Below, piece after piece: positions 46,749 to 56,566 of a stretch of 64,000 nt of DNA. The DNA is from Sinorhizobium sp. B11 (GTDB lineage: Bacteria > Pseudomonadota > Alphaproteobacteria > Rhizobiales > Rhizobiaceae): the NCBI GenBank assembly GCA_039725955.1, contig CP091034.1:1426001-1490000 (forward strand). Reading direction: 5' to 3'. How positions within the stretch are numbered: the first letter of the stretch is position 1; each line of letters opens with the position of its first letter. Both the position numbers and the translations under genes were made by a program. The notes below the pieces were generated by a model, which did no database searches, had not been told where the DNA came from, and worked only from the letters and a program-made list of their open reading frames with translations.

Positions 46749-47522
46749 TCAATCCTCGAACTGTTCTGCCAGAATCCGGTCGGACCAGGAGCGGTCAGGA
46801 TCGGAAAGGATGCGTGCCGTCATATCTTCGGACTGGGCGATGCGCACCTGGAGTATGGATTTGATCTCCGTATTGTCGGCGACCGCGTTCACCGGCCGCT
46901 TCTCGGCTTCCAAAATATGGATGTCGACGGTCACCCGGTTGGGAAGCAGCGCTCCGCGCCAGCGCCGCGGCCGGAAGGCGCTCACGGGCGTCATGGCGAG
47001 AAGAGGCGCGTCAAGCGGCAGGATCGGGCCGTGGGCCGAAAGATTGTAGGCCGTCGAGCCCGCGGGCGTTGCCACCATCAACCCATCGCAGATCAATTCC
47101 TCCAATCGCACGTGTCCGTCGATTTCCACCCTGAGCTTCGCTGCCTGATAGGATTGCCGGAAAAGATAGACCTCGTTGATTGCAAGCGCCGAGGACTTGC
47201 TGCCGTCGGCATTGGATGTCGTCATCTTCAGCGGATGAAAGGCATTCTCGACAGCGGCACAGATGCGGTCATGCAGGTCGGAAGTCTTGTAGTCGTTCAT
47301 AAGAAAGCCGACCGAGCCGCAATTCATGCCGTAGACGAGTTTGCCGCTGTTCATCGTGCTGTGCAGCGTCTGAAGCATGAAGCCGTCGCCGCCGAGCGCA
47401 ACGATGACATCGGCCTCGTTCGCAGGCACGTCGCCATAAAGGCGAATCAATTCGTCTCGCGCGGCGAGTGCTTCCGTGGTCGGCGAGGCGATAAAAGAAA
47501 GCGTCTGAAATGAACGGCCCAT
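46749..47522 (-). CDS. nadK: NAD kinase
   Basis: A 257-residue kinase that makes NADP from NAD. The GGDGFMLQTLH motif (VIVALGGDGFMLQTLH) and the second motif NEVYLFRQS plus CDGLMVATPAGSTAYNLSAHGPI are typical. It is the first gene of a two-gene operon with the secreted protein. A 7-base inverted repeat (GCCCTTT/AAAGGGC, 47528-47565) lies just upstream and could be regulatory. Confidence 0.94.
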   Translation of the reverse strand: MGRSFQTLSFIASPTTEALAARDELIRLYGDVPANEADVIVALGGDGFMLQTLHSTMNSGKLVYGMNCGSVGFLMNDYKTSDLHDRICAAVENAFHPLKMTTSNADGSKSSALAINEVYLFRQSYQAAKLRVEIDGHVRLEELICDGLMVATPAGSTAYNLSAHGPILPLDAPLLAMTPVSAFRPRRWRGALLPNRVTVDIHILEAEKRPVNAVADNTEIKSILQVRIAQSEDMTARILSDPDRSWSDRILAEQFED

Positions 47523-47785
47523 GCAATGCCCTTTGTTATGCTGCTCTAGCTAAAGGATAAAGGGCTTGTACGACAAGACGTTTTGCGTTGCGGGCGAAGT
47601 TCGGATGATCTTGGGCTCCCGTAAATCGCCGGACGATTCGAAGGACCAACAGGTCCATATCCAGGCCTCGCAGGCTTTTCCCAACCAGTGCATTGATCGG
47701 CAGCCGCTGTGGATAGCGTCAAAGGACAGCCGGAAAGGGCAAATTTTCTTTACAAAAGATCAGAATCTGCTACTTCGCACGCATT

Positions 47786-47861
<76 letters not shown>

Positions 47862-48079
47862 TACAATCGCAAGCGATATCAAACGCTTAATCAGAAACCC
47901 GCCCGTCTGAGGCGATTTTTTTGTGCGCAAATTATTTCGAGAACTACCGTGTTTTCCGGGCTTTCGCCGATGCAGCTGTGATTCCTCAGGAACGAGGGAT
48001 GTCGTCGCAGGTGGCCCTGCTTTATCGATTCGAACGGAAACGGTACTGGCGTCAAGTTTCGCGATGCGACCGGAACACT

Positions 48080-48265
48080 TCAGTAGCTGCAAGACAGCGC
48101 GTTGGTGGGCCTGAACCCGTGGGCGCAGGCGGGATTGACGGAAGTCCTGGGCTGATATTGGAAATCGGGGCGATTTGTAGCCGGGTGTGTCGTGCAGGAC
48201 GAAGCGAGTATGCTCACGCCGATCAGTGCGGCGCTAACTATGAGTGTCCGGAATCTACTCTTCAT
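48080..48265 (-). CDS. Putative small lipoprotein
   Basis: Read from the ATG at 48265 (GGGAAGG lies upstream), this is 61 residues with an N-terminal KSRFR, a hydrophobic stretch (LIVSAALIGVSILASSC) and a cysteine at the end. The lipobox is LASSC-like, not ideal at -3. After the cysteine about 35 polar residues remain. No family recognised; could instead be a short exported protein. Confidence 0.55.
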   Translation of the reverse strand: MKSRFRTLIVSAALIGVSILASSCTTHPATNRPDFQYQPRTSVNPACAHGFRPTNALSCSY

Positions 48266-48514
48266 GATTACCTTCCCTGACAACGCACCGGAATGGAAAA
48301 TGTCGCTATACCGGACATAGGCAAGGGGCGTGGCGCAAAATGACCGCTCCATTTCGCTTCAACAGCTTCTAACGGCGGCCTATCAATAAACAAGCGCGGG
48401 GGCACCAGCTTTAAAAGGCCATTCCACTACATGAACGGAGACTGAAGGCTCGCTTCAGCAGCAATTCAGGGACATCAGGCCATTCTCGCTTCATCAGAAA
48501 CGAGGAAGTGAGCC

Positions 48515-48862
48515 ATGAGGATCTCCAGTCTTCTCCTAGCAGCCGCCCTTTCGGCCGGTACTTTGTTTTCCGCTGTAGCTCCGGCTGCGGCCATCCCTCT
48601 CGAGCGTTCGGCAGTCGCTCAACAGGGCGATATTATCCAGGTCCGCGGCGGCGATCGGGATTGGGGTGACCGCGATCGGGGTGATCGCGATTGGGGCGAT
48701 CGCCGTGACTGGCGAGAGCGCCGTGACTGGCGTGAGCGTCGCTACTGGCGCCCGGCCTGGGGCTATGAACGCCGCTGGAACCCATGGCGGGAAGAGCGTT
48801 GGCGCGAGCGTCACGAGTGGCGGCGCCACCATGGTGGACCCTATTGGCTCTACCGGAGCTGA
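48515..48862 (+). CDS. Exported Arg/Trp/Asp-rich repeat protein
   Basis: A 115-residue protein with a good signal peptide (LLLAAALSAGTLFSAVAPAAA) and then tandem degenerate units of the type GDRDWGDR and RDWRERR (about residues 45-80), ending WRRHHGGPYWLYRS. The DNA shows the repeat, with near-copies of GCGATTGGGGTGA and GTGACTGGCG. It resembles the small exported repeat proteins common in Rhizobiales, with unknown role. AGGAAGTGAGCC precedes the ATG. A strong terminator follows at 48894. Confidence 0.7.
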   Translation: MRISSLLLAAALSAGTLFSAVAPAAAIPLERSAVAQQGDIIQVRGGDRDWGDRDRGDRDWGDRRDWRERRDWRERRYWRPAWGYERRWNPWREERWRERHEWRRHHGGPYWLYRS

Positions 48863-48893
48863 TCGCTAACCGAGAAAGTAATTCCAGCTCCAG

Positions 48894-48929
48894 AAAAATC
48901 CCGCCGCAATTTCTTGCCGCGGGATTTTT
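48894..48929. terminator. Terminator after the repeat protein
   Basis: A 16-base stem (48894-48909 with 48914-48929) with one mismatch, loop TTTC and flanking A and T runs, so it is usable on both strands. It is shared by the repeat protein gene (plus) and the small gene at 48984 (minus). Confidence 0.85.
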
Positions 48930-48983
48930 ATTTGATCGGTTCAGACGCATTGTCTGCGCCTTGTCCGATGAGACGATGCGCAG

Positions 48984-49127
48984 TCACTTTTGCGCGGGTT
49001 CGTTCACGCTTGATTCGATCTTCGTACCATTGCCGGTCTGCCCCGCACCGGACGGTGACATCATTGCGATGCTGAGAACGGAGGCAATCATGACGACAAC
49101 GACGGCAATCATCAGGCGCATGGACAT
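48984..49127 (-). CDS. 47-residue membrane or exported miniprotein
   Basis: The frame from the ATG at 49127 begins MSMRLMIAVVVVMIASVLSI, a clear membrane or signal segment, then a short polar tail ending VNEPAQK. The gene is followed by the bidirectional terminator and preceded by another small membrane gene in the same direction (49186-49344). Function unknown. Confidence 0.5.
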   Translation of the reverse strand: MSMRLMIAVVVVMIASVLSIAMMSPSGAGQTGNGTKIESSVNEPAQK

Positions 49128-49185
49128 TGAATCCCTGTTTGTCTGCGGGGATTAACGTCTGACCGCTTTACCGGTTCCGGATCTG

Positions 49186-49344
49186 CTATTGCACGGATGG
49201 AGGAGGATTGGATGGCGTCGTCGATGGTGCCAGGGGATCGGGTTGGCGGATAGGGTGCGACTTGTCCACCCAGATGATGCTCAAAATGACCATGACGAAG
49301 ACCGCGATGAAGAGAACGCCGAAGATCAGCGGTCGAAATGCCAT
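49186..49344 (-). CDS. 52-residue single-pass membrane protein
   Basis: From the ATG at 49344 the protein is MAFRPLIFGVLFIAVFVM then VILSIIWV (one membrane segment) followed by a proline-rich tail. AAGGAAAT lies before the start. The frame to 49428 adds an unconvincing extension. Same direction as the 47-residue gene, 58 bases apart. Function unknown. Confidence 0.6.
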   Translation of the reverse strand: MAFRPLIFGVLFIAVFVMVILSIIWVDKSHPIRQPDPLAPSTTPSNPPPSVQ

Positions 49345-49529
49345 AATGCGGATTTCCTTTTTACCGACGCCCCGAGGGTAAAATGCGTCGCCGATCTTAG
49401 CGACCGGCGCGCTCTTTCCAAGGCCCAATATGGACCATGAGGGCAGGTGTTCAACCGCGATGGCCCGCCAAGCAGGCCTCCGCTCTCAATTGACTGCGCG
49501 TGATACAACGGAAACCTGTCGGCTGCCGC

Positions 49530-50420
49530 CTACGCTTTCAGGTGCAGCCTTGCCGCATAAAGGGCAATCGCCGCGGCATTCGATACGTTCAGCGATTTGA
49601 TGGCGCCGGGCATATCGAGCCGTGCGAGCGCGTTGACCGTCTCCCGCGTCTTCTGCCGCAGGCCCTTACCTTCCGAGCCGAGAACCAGCGCGATTCTGTC
49701 GCCCGAAAAAGTGCCTTCTAGCGCTGCCGGTCCTTCCGAATCGAGCCCGATCGTGAAGAAGCCGAGCTTGTGCAACTCGCCGAGCGCATCCGAGAGATTG
49801 GTGATCTGTATATAAGGTATGAGCTCCAGCGCGCCGGAAGCCGATTTGGCGAGCACGCCCGATTCGGTGGGGCTGTGTCTCTGGGTGGTGATAACGGCAC
49901 CTGCATTGAAGGCGACGGCCGAACGCATGATGGCGCCGACATTGTGCGGATCGGTCACCTGATCGAGCACGAGAAGCAATGGGCTGTTTTTCAGTGCTTC
50001 CAACCGTCGGACGGGCAGGGGGCGCGTTTCGAGCATTACTCCCTGATGGATCGCCTCCGGGCCGAGCACCTTGTCGATATCTTGAGGAGAAACCATTTCG
50101 AGCGGAATGCCGATCGTCTCCGGATCGATCTCCAGCCGCGCCAGAGCATTCTGTGTTACCGACAGCTTGATGTTCTTGCGTTCAGGGTTTTCGAGCGCGG
50201 CGCGAACGGTATGAAGGCCGTAGAGGAAGACCTGGTCGGGAGCCAATGCGGGCGGTTTCCAGTCGTCTCCACCACGCTTGCGTTTCTGTGGCGCGGGTGT
50301 CGGGATTTCACCGCGTTCGCGCTTGCCGTCGCGATGCGCGCGTCGCAAGGTTGCGTAATGCGTGTCCTTTGCGGACTTGTCGGTGGCGGGCTTGTCGCCG
50401 GATTTGTTATCTTTGCTCAT
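49530..50420 (-). CDS. rlmB: 23S rRNA 2'-O-methyltransferase, RlmB-like
   Basis: A 296-residue SpoU/TrmH methyltransferase that in E. coli methylates G2251 of 23S rRNA. The N-terminal substrate-binding part has FLYGLHTVRAALENPERK; the knotted SPOUT core has LLLVLDQVTDPHNVGAIMRSA, ALVLGSEGKGLRQKT and IKSLNVSNAAAIALY (cited by DPHNVGAIMRSA, LVLGSEGKGLR, SLNVSNAAAIALY). A basic, low-complexity N-terminus precedes this. It is divergent from the tRNA-Tyr-tRNA-Gly transcript. Confidence 0.92.
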   Translation of the reverse strand: MSKDNKSGDKPATDKSAKDTHYATLRRAHRDGKRERGEIPTPAPQKRKRGGDDWKPPALAPDQVFLYGLHTVRAALENPERKNIKLSVTQNALARLEIDPETIGIPLEMVSPQDIDKVLGPEAIHQGVMLETRPLPVRRLEALKNSPLLLVLDQVTDPHNVGAIMRSAVAFNAGAVITTQRHSPTESGVLAKSASGALELIPYIQITNLSDALGELHKLGFFTIGLDSEGPAALEGTFSGDRIALVLGSEGKGLRQKTRETVNALARLDMPGAIKSLNVSNAAAIALYAARLHLKA

Positions 50421-50522
50421 GCGGCTTTATAACGATGGCGCCTGTTGCCGCATAGGCTTTCTTTCATGTGCCGGCTTTCAACAGGCGATGAAATTTTTCC
50501 TGTCTTTTCCATTGTCATCGTG

Positions 50523-50551
50523 TTGACAGACTGAAATCGTCCGGTCATATA
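50523..50551 (+). promoter_or_regulatory. Promoter of tRNA-Tyr/tRNA-Gly
   Basis: TTGACA at 50523-50528 and CATATA at 50546-50551 with the ideal 17-base spacer, about 70 bases upstream of tRNA-Tyr. This is the clearest promoter in the window. Confidence 0.75.
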
Positions 50552-50624
50552 CGCGGCGCAGACGACGGGGCGGCAACGCTTCAACGTCTGACAAACTTGG
50601 TCTTCAAGATCCGGACGAAAAACT

Positions 50625-50709
50625 GGAGAGATGCCCGAGTGGTTAAAGGGGACGGACTGTAAATCCGTTGGCTCAGCCTACGTTGGTTCAAATCCAACTC
50701 TCTCCACCA
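50625..50709 (+). tRNA. tRNA-Tyr (GTA)
   Basis: An 85-base class II tRNA with long variable arm; GGAGAGA pairs with TCTCTCC, CCA encoded. The anticodon loop CTGTAAA gives GTA. Confidence 0.95.
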
Positions 50710-50734
50710 TTCGTCATTGGATCGGACCAACCCC

Positions 50735-50808
50735 GCGGGTATAGCTCAATGGTAGAGCAGCAGCCTTCCAAGCTGAATACGCGGGTTCGATTCCCGCTAC
50801 CCGCTCCA
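50735..50808 (+). tRNA. tRNA-Gly (TCC)
   Basis: 74 bases with encoded CCA; GCGGGTA pairs with TACCCGC; the loop CTTCCAA gives anticodon TCC. It lies 25 bases after tRNA-Tyr and shares its transcript. Confidence 0.95.
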
Positions 50809-50843
50809 TCTTCTCCGATATCATCGCAGGATCGCGCCGGCTT

Positions 50844-51053
50844 TCAGAACTCGAAAACGAGGTTCATGAAATTGCCGATCATCCAGTAGCCGAGCACCCC
50901 TATGGCAATGCCGGCGATGAAGACCGACGACTGGCCCGTGTTCCTTTTGATGCTCGTGTTCGTATCCGTATCGTCGTCGTCACGCGGATAGCCGAACGCA
51001 CGATGGTCTTCCGTGAATGCCGAATAGTGGTTGCTATAGCTCTCCGATTGCAT
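50844..51053 (-). CDS. Small membrane protein of unknown function
   Basis: A 69-residue protein with a polar, Asp-rich N-terminus (SAFTEDHRAFGYPRDDDD) and one C-terminal membrane segment (FIAGIAIGVLGYWMIGNFMNLV). No family recognised. It is inserted on the opposite strand between tRNA-Gly and tuf, where E. coli has thrT. TCC-rich DNA before the ATG gives GAGGGACACTC on the coding strand, a possible ribosome site. Confidence 0.6.
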   Translation of the reverse strand: MQSESYSNHYSAFTEDHRAFGYPRDDDDTDTNTSIKRNTGQSSVFIAGIAIGVLGYWMIGNFMNLVFEF

Positions 51054-51440
51054 TGAGTGTCCCTCCGTATATTAGAGGGATATCATGAAAGTTTTCCCGT
51101 TCCGTGAAATCAATTGGTAAAATGTAAGCTAATCTTGTTGGCAGGCATTGCGCCGCCGGTATTGAAAGGCATCCGGGCATCGCTCGCGGAAGCACCGGTC
51201 GGCACCTGCCTCAATAAAGCCGGAAGCGGCAATACCTCTCGATTTTGCCTTGGATTTCAGGCGTTTTCGGGAGAGTGCGGGCGAATCGCCTTGCGGGTTG
51301 CGAATTATCTCCCATATGCGCTGGCACGCCAAGAATGGCGTCTGCAATTAAGTCTTGCGCAATTTCGCCGAAAGCCTTAAACGGCGGCACTAAACCGGTT
51401 CGCCGGGGTCACCCATTTTACGTCCACAGGAAGCATTCAA
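51054..51440. other. Intergenic region upstream of tuf
   Basis: A 387-base gap. No tRNA remnant and no credible gene. It must carry the tuf promoter; candidate -35/-10 elements are weak (around 51293-51320). CACAGGAAGC precedes the tuf ATG. Confidence 0.5.
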
Positions 51441-52616
<1,176 letters not shown>

Positions 52617-52640
52617 TCGGAATTATCCCCGATTTTAGGA

Positions 52641-52668
52641 AAAACCCCGCTGGAAACGGCGGGGTTTT
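52641..52668 (+). terminator. tuf terminator
   Basis: AAAACCCCGC (52641-52650) with GCGGGGTTTT (52659-52668) and T run to 52670. Confidence 0.9.
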
Positions 52669-52819
52669 TTCGTTTTCCGGCATGCGGAAACGCTCATGAG
52701 ATGTTGTAAAAATATCGTTAAGATGTCCCATAACAGTATTTTGTTCATCTAGCGTTCAGAAAGCGTTTTGCGTTCCGGCATTTTTAGTCCAGACTCCTCA
52801 TTGTAGAGAGGAGAGTAGG

Positions 52820-52954
52820 ATGATTCACAAGGCTACATTCGTTGCGACGATTTTCGCGATGTATGTTTTCACGATGTTTTTCATCGCTGCAATTCCGCAG
52901 GAAGTTGTTCAGGCAGCTGGCGTGCAGATAGACGAAATAAGCGTCGTTAAATAG
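52820..52954 (+). CDS. 44-residue membrane miniprotein
   Basis: ATG at 52820 behind GAGAGGAGAGTAGG, a very good ribosome site. The 44 residues start MIHKATFVATIFAMYVFTMF (one hydrophobic segment) and continue with IAAIPQEVVQAAGVQIDEISVVK-like polar end, cited as EISVVK. An 8-bp GC-rich hairpin (52967-52985) follows 13 bases later without a T run. Unknown function. Confidence 0.55.
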   Translation: MIHKATFVATIFAMYVFTMFFIAAIPQEVVQAAGVQIDEISVVK

Positions 52955-52966
52955 TTGCGTAGCGAG

Positions 52967-52985
52967 CCGCCGGAGCGTCCGGCGG
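52967..52985 (+). other. GC-rich hairpin after the 44-codon gene
   Basis: CCGCCGGA / TCCGGCGG with GCG loop. A second hairpin GCTTCC/GGAAGC follows at 53008-53023. Neither has a T run, so they may be stability elements. Confidence 0.5.
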
Positions 52986-53125
52986 TGATTGAAATGGCAG
53001 GGCAGGCGCTTCCAGTTGGAAGCCCCTGGCCAGAGTAGGTTTGAACCTGCTGACGAGACGCTCGCTTGCTCTTCGCGCGGAAGAGTTTATCTATGCCTCC
53101 GATTTCATGACGCGGAGGATATTCC

Positions 53126-54019
53126 ATGAAAAAGCGCATTCTCTTCACCGGCGGTTCGGGCAAGGCGGGACGTCATGCCGTGCCGTGGCTCGTCAATGCC
53201 GGATATGAGGTTCATAACGTCGATCTCGTGCCGCTCGAAAGCCCGGGTGTCACCAATCTCACTGCCGACATCACCGACAGTGGCCAGATGTTCAACGTGC
53301 TTTCCATGCACCGGGATTTTCCGGATCTGGACGCGGGCAAGGGTGTTCAGCCTTTCGACGCCGTTGTGCATTTCGCGGCAGTGCCGCGCATCCTTATCAA
53401 GCCTGATAACGAGACCTTCCGCATTAACACGATGGGCACGTATAATGTCATCGAGGCGGCCGTGAAGCTCGGTATCCGGAAGATCATCGTCGCATCGAGT
53501 GAGACGACCTACGGCGTCTGCTTCGCCGAAGGTCATCGCGATTTCCACCAGTTCCCGTTGGATGAGGACTATGATGTCAATCCGATGGATTCCTACGGCC
53601 TTTCCAAGGTCCTGAATGAGAAGACCGCGCGTGCTTTTGCCGAGCGGTCCGGCTTCGATATTTACGCGTTGCGCATCGGCAACGTCATCGAGCCGCATGA
53701 ATACGAGAGGTTTCCGACCTATTTCGCCAATCCGGAAATGCGCAAGCGCATCGCCTGGAGCTATATCGATGCGCGCGATCTCGGACAGATCGTCCACCGC
53801 TGCATTGAGAAGGACGGATTGGGCTTCCAGGTCTTCAATGCCGCCAACGACACGGTCTCGGCCAATACGCCATCTCGAGAGCTCGCCAAGCGATTCTACC
53901 CGAATGTGCCGTTCACCCGTGAGATCGGCGAATATGAGGGCCTGCTTTCCAACCGGAAGATTCGCGAAGTGCTCGGCTTCAAGGAAGAGCACGACTGGCG
54001 GAAATACGTGAAAGTGTGA
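53126..54019 (+). CDS. NAD-dependent epimerase/dehydratase family protein
   Basis: A 297-residue extended short-chain dehydrogenase. The nucleotide-binding motif is FTGGSGKAGRH near the N-terminus, and the catalytic pair is Ser in VASSETTYG and YGLSK (YxxxK). Members act on nucleotide sugars or uronates; some rhizobial ones are annotated UDP-glucose 4-epimerase or uronate dehydrogenase. The substrate is not fixed. CGCGGAGGATATTCC precedes the ATG. It interrupts the usual tuf-tRNA-Trp-secE succession. Confidence 0.82.
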   Translation: MKKRILFTGGSGKAGRHAVPWLVNAGYEVHNVDLVPLESPGVTNLTADITDSGQMFNVLSMHRDFPDLDAGKGVQPFDAVVHFAAVPRILIKPDNETFRINTMGTYNVIEAAVKLGIRKIIVASSETTYGVCFAEGHRDFHQFPLDEDYDVNPMDSYGLSKVLNEKTARAFAERSGFDIYALRIGNVIEPHEYERFPTYFANPEMRKRIAWSYIDARDLGQIVHRCIEKDGLGFQVFNAANDTVSANTPSRELAKRFYPNVPFTREIGEYEGLLSNRKIREVLGFKEEHDWRKYVKV

Positions 54020-54233
54020 GTTTCACTGCAGAAAGACCCGCGGCCGGACGCGTTCGATTTCGCGTCCGGTCGTCAAATGTGCTGCTGCAGGGGACTTCTT
54101 TCGATTGCCTACGGAGAATGATTCCGAAAATCGAAAATCGCTCTTGCATATCCCGAGCCGCCGCCTTAAAGGGAGCGCCATGCTTTTCACCGGCTCATGA
54201 TCGCAAGGTCAACAGGCTGAATGCAAAGCGTAA

Positions 54234-54309
<76 letters not shown>

Positions 54310-54382
54310 TTTTCCTTGAACGGACAGCGCGGACGTCTCGCAGCGTTCCGGCGAGGATTGAGCATATGGCGACAAATTTCGT

Positions 54383-54425
54383 TAAACATCAGTTTCCCTC
54401 TTGTGTATCGGGAAATCGATGTTTA
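54383..54425 (+). other. Hairpin between tRNA-Trp and secE
   Basis: TAAACATCAGTTTCCC with GGGAAATCGATGTTTA forms a 16-base stem with one G-U and one mismatch, loop of 11 bases. It could be a weak terminator or a processing site in the tRNA-Trp-secE transcript. Confidence 0.55.
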
Positions 54426-54500
54426 TTTAGGGTTCAACAGACACGCGGTGCGTGGGGCTGATAGTTTCAGCTTTACGCGCCGTAATTGCGTGGGCAGTCG

Positions 54501-54701
54501 ATGGCATCCAAATCCAATCCATTCGCGTTTCTGCAGCAGGTTCGCACGGAGACGTCTAAAGTTACATGGCCGTCGCGCCGCGAGACGATGATCTCGACGG
54601 TTATGGTGCTGTTTATGGTTGTTTTTGCTGCGCTGTTTTTCTTTGCCGCGGACCAGCTGATTGGCTGGGCGCTGAGCTTCGTGCTCAATACCGGCAACTG
54701 A
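54501..54701 (+). CDS. secE: Protein translocase subunit SecE
   Basis: A 66-residue, single-span essential part of the SecYEG channel. The cytoplasmic amphipathic part with TSKVTWPSRRET is the SecE signature, followed by one membrane helix. The short form is normal outside enterics. nusG starts 11 bases later, the universal secE-nusG pair. Confidence 0.95.
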   Translation: MASKSNPFAFLQQVRTETSKVTWPSRRETMISTVMVLFMVVFAALFFFAADQLIGWALSFVLNTGN

Positions 54702-54712
54702 TACGGGTGGAG

Positions 54713-55249
54713 ATGAAAATGGCGGCACGTTGGTACATCGTCCACGCATATTCCAATTTTGAAAAGAAGGTGGCTGAGGACATCGAGAACAAGGCTCGCC
54801 AGAAGGGGCTTGAGCACCTGTTCGAGAAGATTCTCGTGCCGACCGAAAAGGTGGTGGAAGTGCGTCGCGGCCGCAAGGTCGATTCCGAGCGCAAGTTCTT
54901 CCCGGGCTATGTCATGGTTCGCGCCAACCTGACGGATGAGGCCTATCACCTGATCAAGAATACGCCGAAGGTCACGGGCTTTCTTGGCTCTGACAACAAG
55001 CCGGTTCCGATTCCGGATTCTGAGGCCGATCGCATCCTCGGTCAGGTTCAGGAAGGTGTCGAACGGCCGAAGGCTTCCGTTACCTTCGAGATCGGCGAGC
55101 AGGTTCGTGTATCTGACGGTCCGTTCGCCTCGTTCAACGGGACGGTTCAGGATGTGGACGAAGAGCGTTCGCGCCTGAAGGTGGAAGTGTCGATCTTCGG
55201 TCGCGCGACCCCGGTCGAACTGGAATACGCTCAGGTCGAGAAGGTCTGA
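54713..55249 (+). CDS. nusG: Transcription termination/antitermination protein NusG
   Basis: A 178-residue RNA polymerase factor linking Rho and ribosomal S10. The NGN domain starts with RWYIVHAYSNFEKKVAEDI, has the conserved RKFFPGYVMV-like KFFPGYVMVRANL, and the KOW domain is at the C-terminus (VRVSDGPFASFNGTVQDVDEE). The ATG at 54713 is behind GGGTGGAG; the ATG at 54719 is also possible. Confidence 0.95.
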   Translation: MKMAARWYIVHAYSNFEKKVAEDIENKARQKGLEHLFEKILVPTEKVVEVRRGRKVDSERKFFPGYVMVRANLTDEAYHLIKNTPKVTGFLGSDNKPVPIPDSEADRILGQVQEGVERPKASVTFEIGEQVRVSDGPFASFNGTVQDVDEERSRLKVEVSIFGRATPVELEYAQVEKV

Positions 55250-55425
55250 TTTTTTGAGATCGAGGCTCAGTCGCTTGCGGCTGATCCTCGTGCGGCAAAT
55301 GCCGCATCGCGTGGAAGGTGAGGGGTCTTAGCCGGGCCTCAAGGATCCGAACCACGCAACCGCAGCCGCCGGAGCGATCCGGCATCAGGGCCGGGTGACC
55401 GGCCATCAGTGAAAGGCAGAGAGAT

Positions 55426-55857
55426 ATGGCTAAGAAAGTTGCAGGCCAGCTCAAGCTGCAGGTCAAGGCAGGATCGGCAAACCCGTCCCCGCCAATCGGC
55501 CCGGCACTTGGTCAGCGAGGCATTAACATCATGGAATTCTGCAAGTCGTTCAACGCGGCTACGCAGGAAATGGAAAAGGGTATGCCGATCCCGGTCGTCA
55601 TCACCTATTACCAGGACAAGTCGTTCACCTTCGTCATGAAGCAGCCGCCGGTCAGCTACTGGCTGAAGAAGGAAGCGAAGATCCAGTCCGGTTCCAAGAC
55701 CCCGGGCAAGGGCGCAAAGGCTGGTACCCTCACCAAGGCTCAGATCAAGACGATCGCCGAAGCCAAGATGAAGGACCTGAACGCAGCAGATATCGAAGGT
55801 GCAATGGCGATGATCGAGGGCTCTGCCCGCGCCATGGGCCTGGAAGTGGTGGGTTAA
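55426..55857 (+). CDS. rplK: 50S ribosomal protein L11
   Basis: A 143-residue protein at the GTPase-associated centre. [31 protein letters not shown] carries the classic N-terminal domain ([17 protein letters not shown]), and the C-terminal rRNA-binding part is [29 protein letters not shown] precedes the ATG. The 176-base gap after nusG contains inverted repeats, including TGCGG...CCGCA. Confidence 0.97.
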   Translation: MAKKVAGQLKLQVKAGSANPSPPIGPALGQRGINIMEFCKSFNAATQEMEKGMPIPVVITYYQDKSFTFVMKQPPVSYWLKKEAKIQSGSKTPGKGAKAGTLTKAQIKTIAEAKMKDLNAADIEGAMAMIEGSARAMGLEVVG

Positions 55858-55861
55858 GACC

Positions 55862-56566
55862 ATGGCAGGCAAGCGCACTCAGAAGATCAATGAAGGTGTT
55901 GATCCGACCAAGCTCTACGCTCTGACGACCGCCATCGGCATGGTCAAGGAACGTGCTGTCGCAAAGTTCGATGAAACCATCGAAGTTTCGATGAACCTCG
56001 GCGTTGACCCGCGTCACGCAGACCAGATGGTCCGCGGCGTCGTCAACCTGCCGAACGGCACCGGCCGTACGGTTCGCGTTGCTGTTTTTGCTCGTGGCGT
56101 CAAGGCTGATGAAGCCAAGGCTGCCGGCGCAGACGTCGTTGGCGCAGAAGAGCTCGTTGAAATCGTCCAGGGCGGCAAGATCGATTTCGATCGTTGCATC
56201 GCAACCCCGGACATGATGCCGCTCGTCGGCCGCCTCGGTAAGGTTCTCGGCCCGCGTGGCATGATGCCGAACCCGAAGGTTGGCACGGTTACGATGGATG
56301 TCGCTGGTGCCGTCAAGGCTTCCAAGGGCGGCGCTGTCGAGTTCCGCGTCGAGAAGGCTGGTATCGTTCACGCCGGCATCGGCAAGGCGTCTTTCGATGC
56401 CAAGGCTCTGGAAGAAAACATCCGTGCCTTCGCTGACGCCGTCATCAAGGCAAAGCCGGCTGGCGCCAAGGGCAACTACGTCAAGCGCGTAGCGCTCTCC
56501 TCGACCATGGGTCCGGGCGTCAAGATCGAAGTTGGCTCGGTCACCGCAGCGGTTACCGCTGCTTAA
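55862..56566 (+). CDS. rplA: 50S ribosomal protein L1
   Basis: A 234-residue L1-stalk protein, which in E. coli represses its own rplK-rplA mRNA. Marks are [45 protein letters not shown] and [19 protein letters not shown] (short forms: [28 protein letters not shown]). It starts four bases after rplK. Confidence 0.97.
   Translation: MAGKRTQKINEGVDPTKLYALTTAIGMVKERAVAKFDETIEVSMNLGVDPRHADQMVRGVVNLPNGTGRTVRVAVFARGVKADEAKAAGADVVGAEELVEIVQGGKIDFDRCIATPDMMPLVGRLGKVLGPRGMMPNPKVGTVTMDVAGAVKASKGGAVEFRVEKAGIVHAGIGKASFDAKALEENIRAFADAVIKAKPAGAKGNYVKRVALSSTMGPGVKIEVGSVTAAVTAA

Noticed and set aside
47890..47922. Weak terminator-like sequence after tRNA-Thr (CGCC/GGCG then seven T)
   Set aside because: Only a 4-bp stem; not strong enough to list, although tRNA-Thr must end near here.
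47923..48280. Frames of 63 and 119 codons after tRNA-Thr
   Set aside because: No ribosome site, antisense to the small lipoprotein gene, no similarity recognised.
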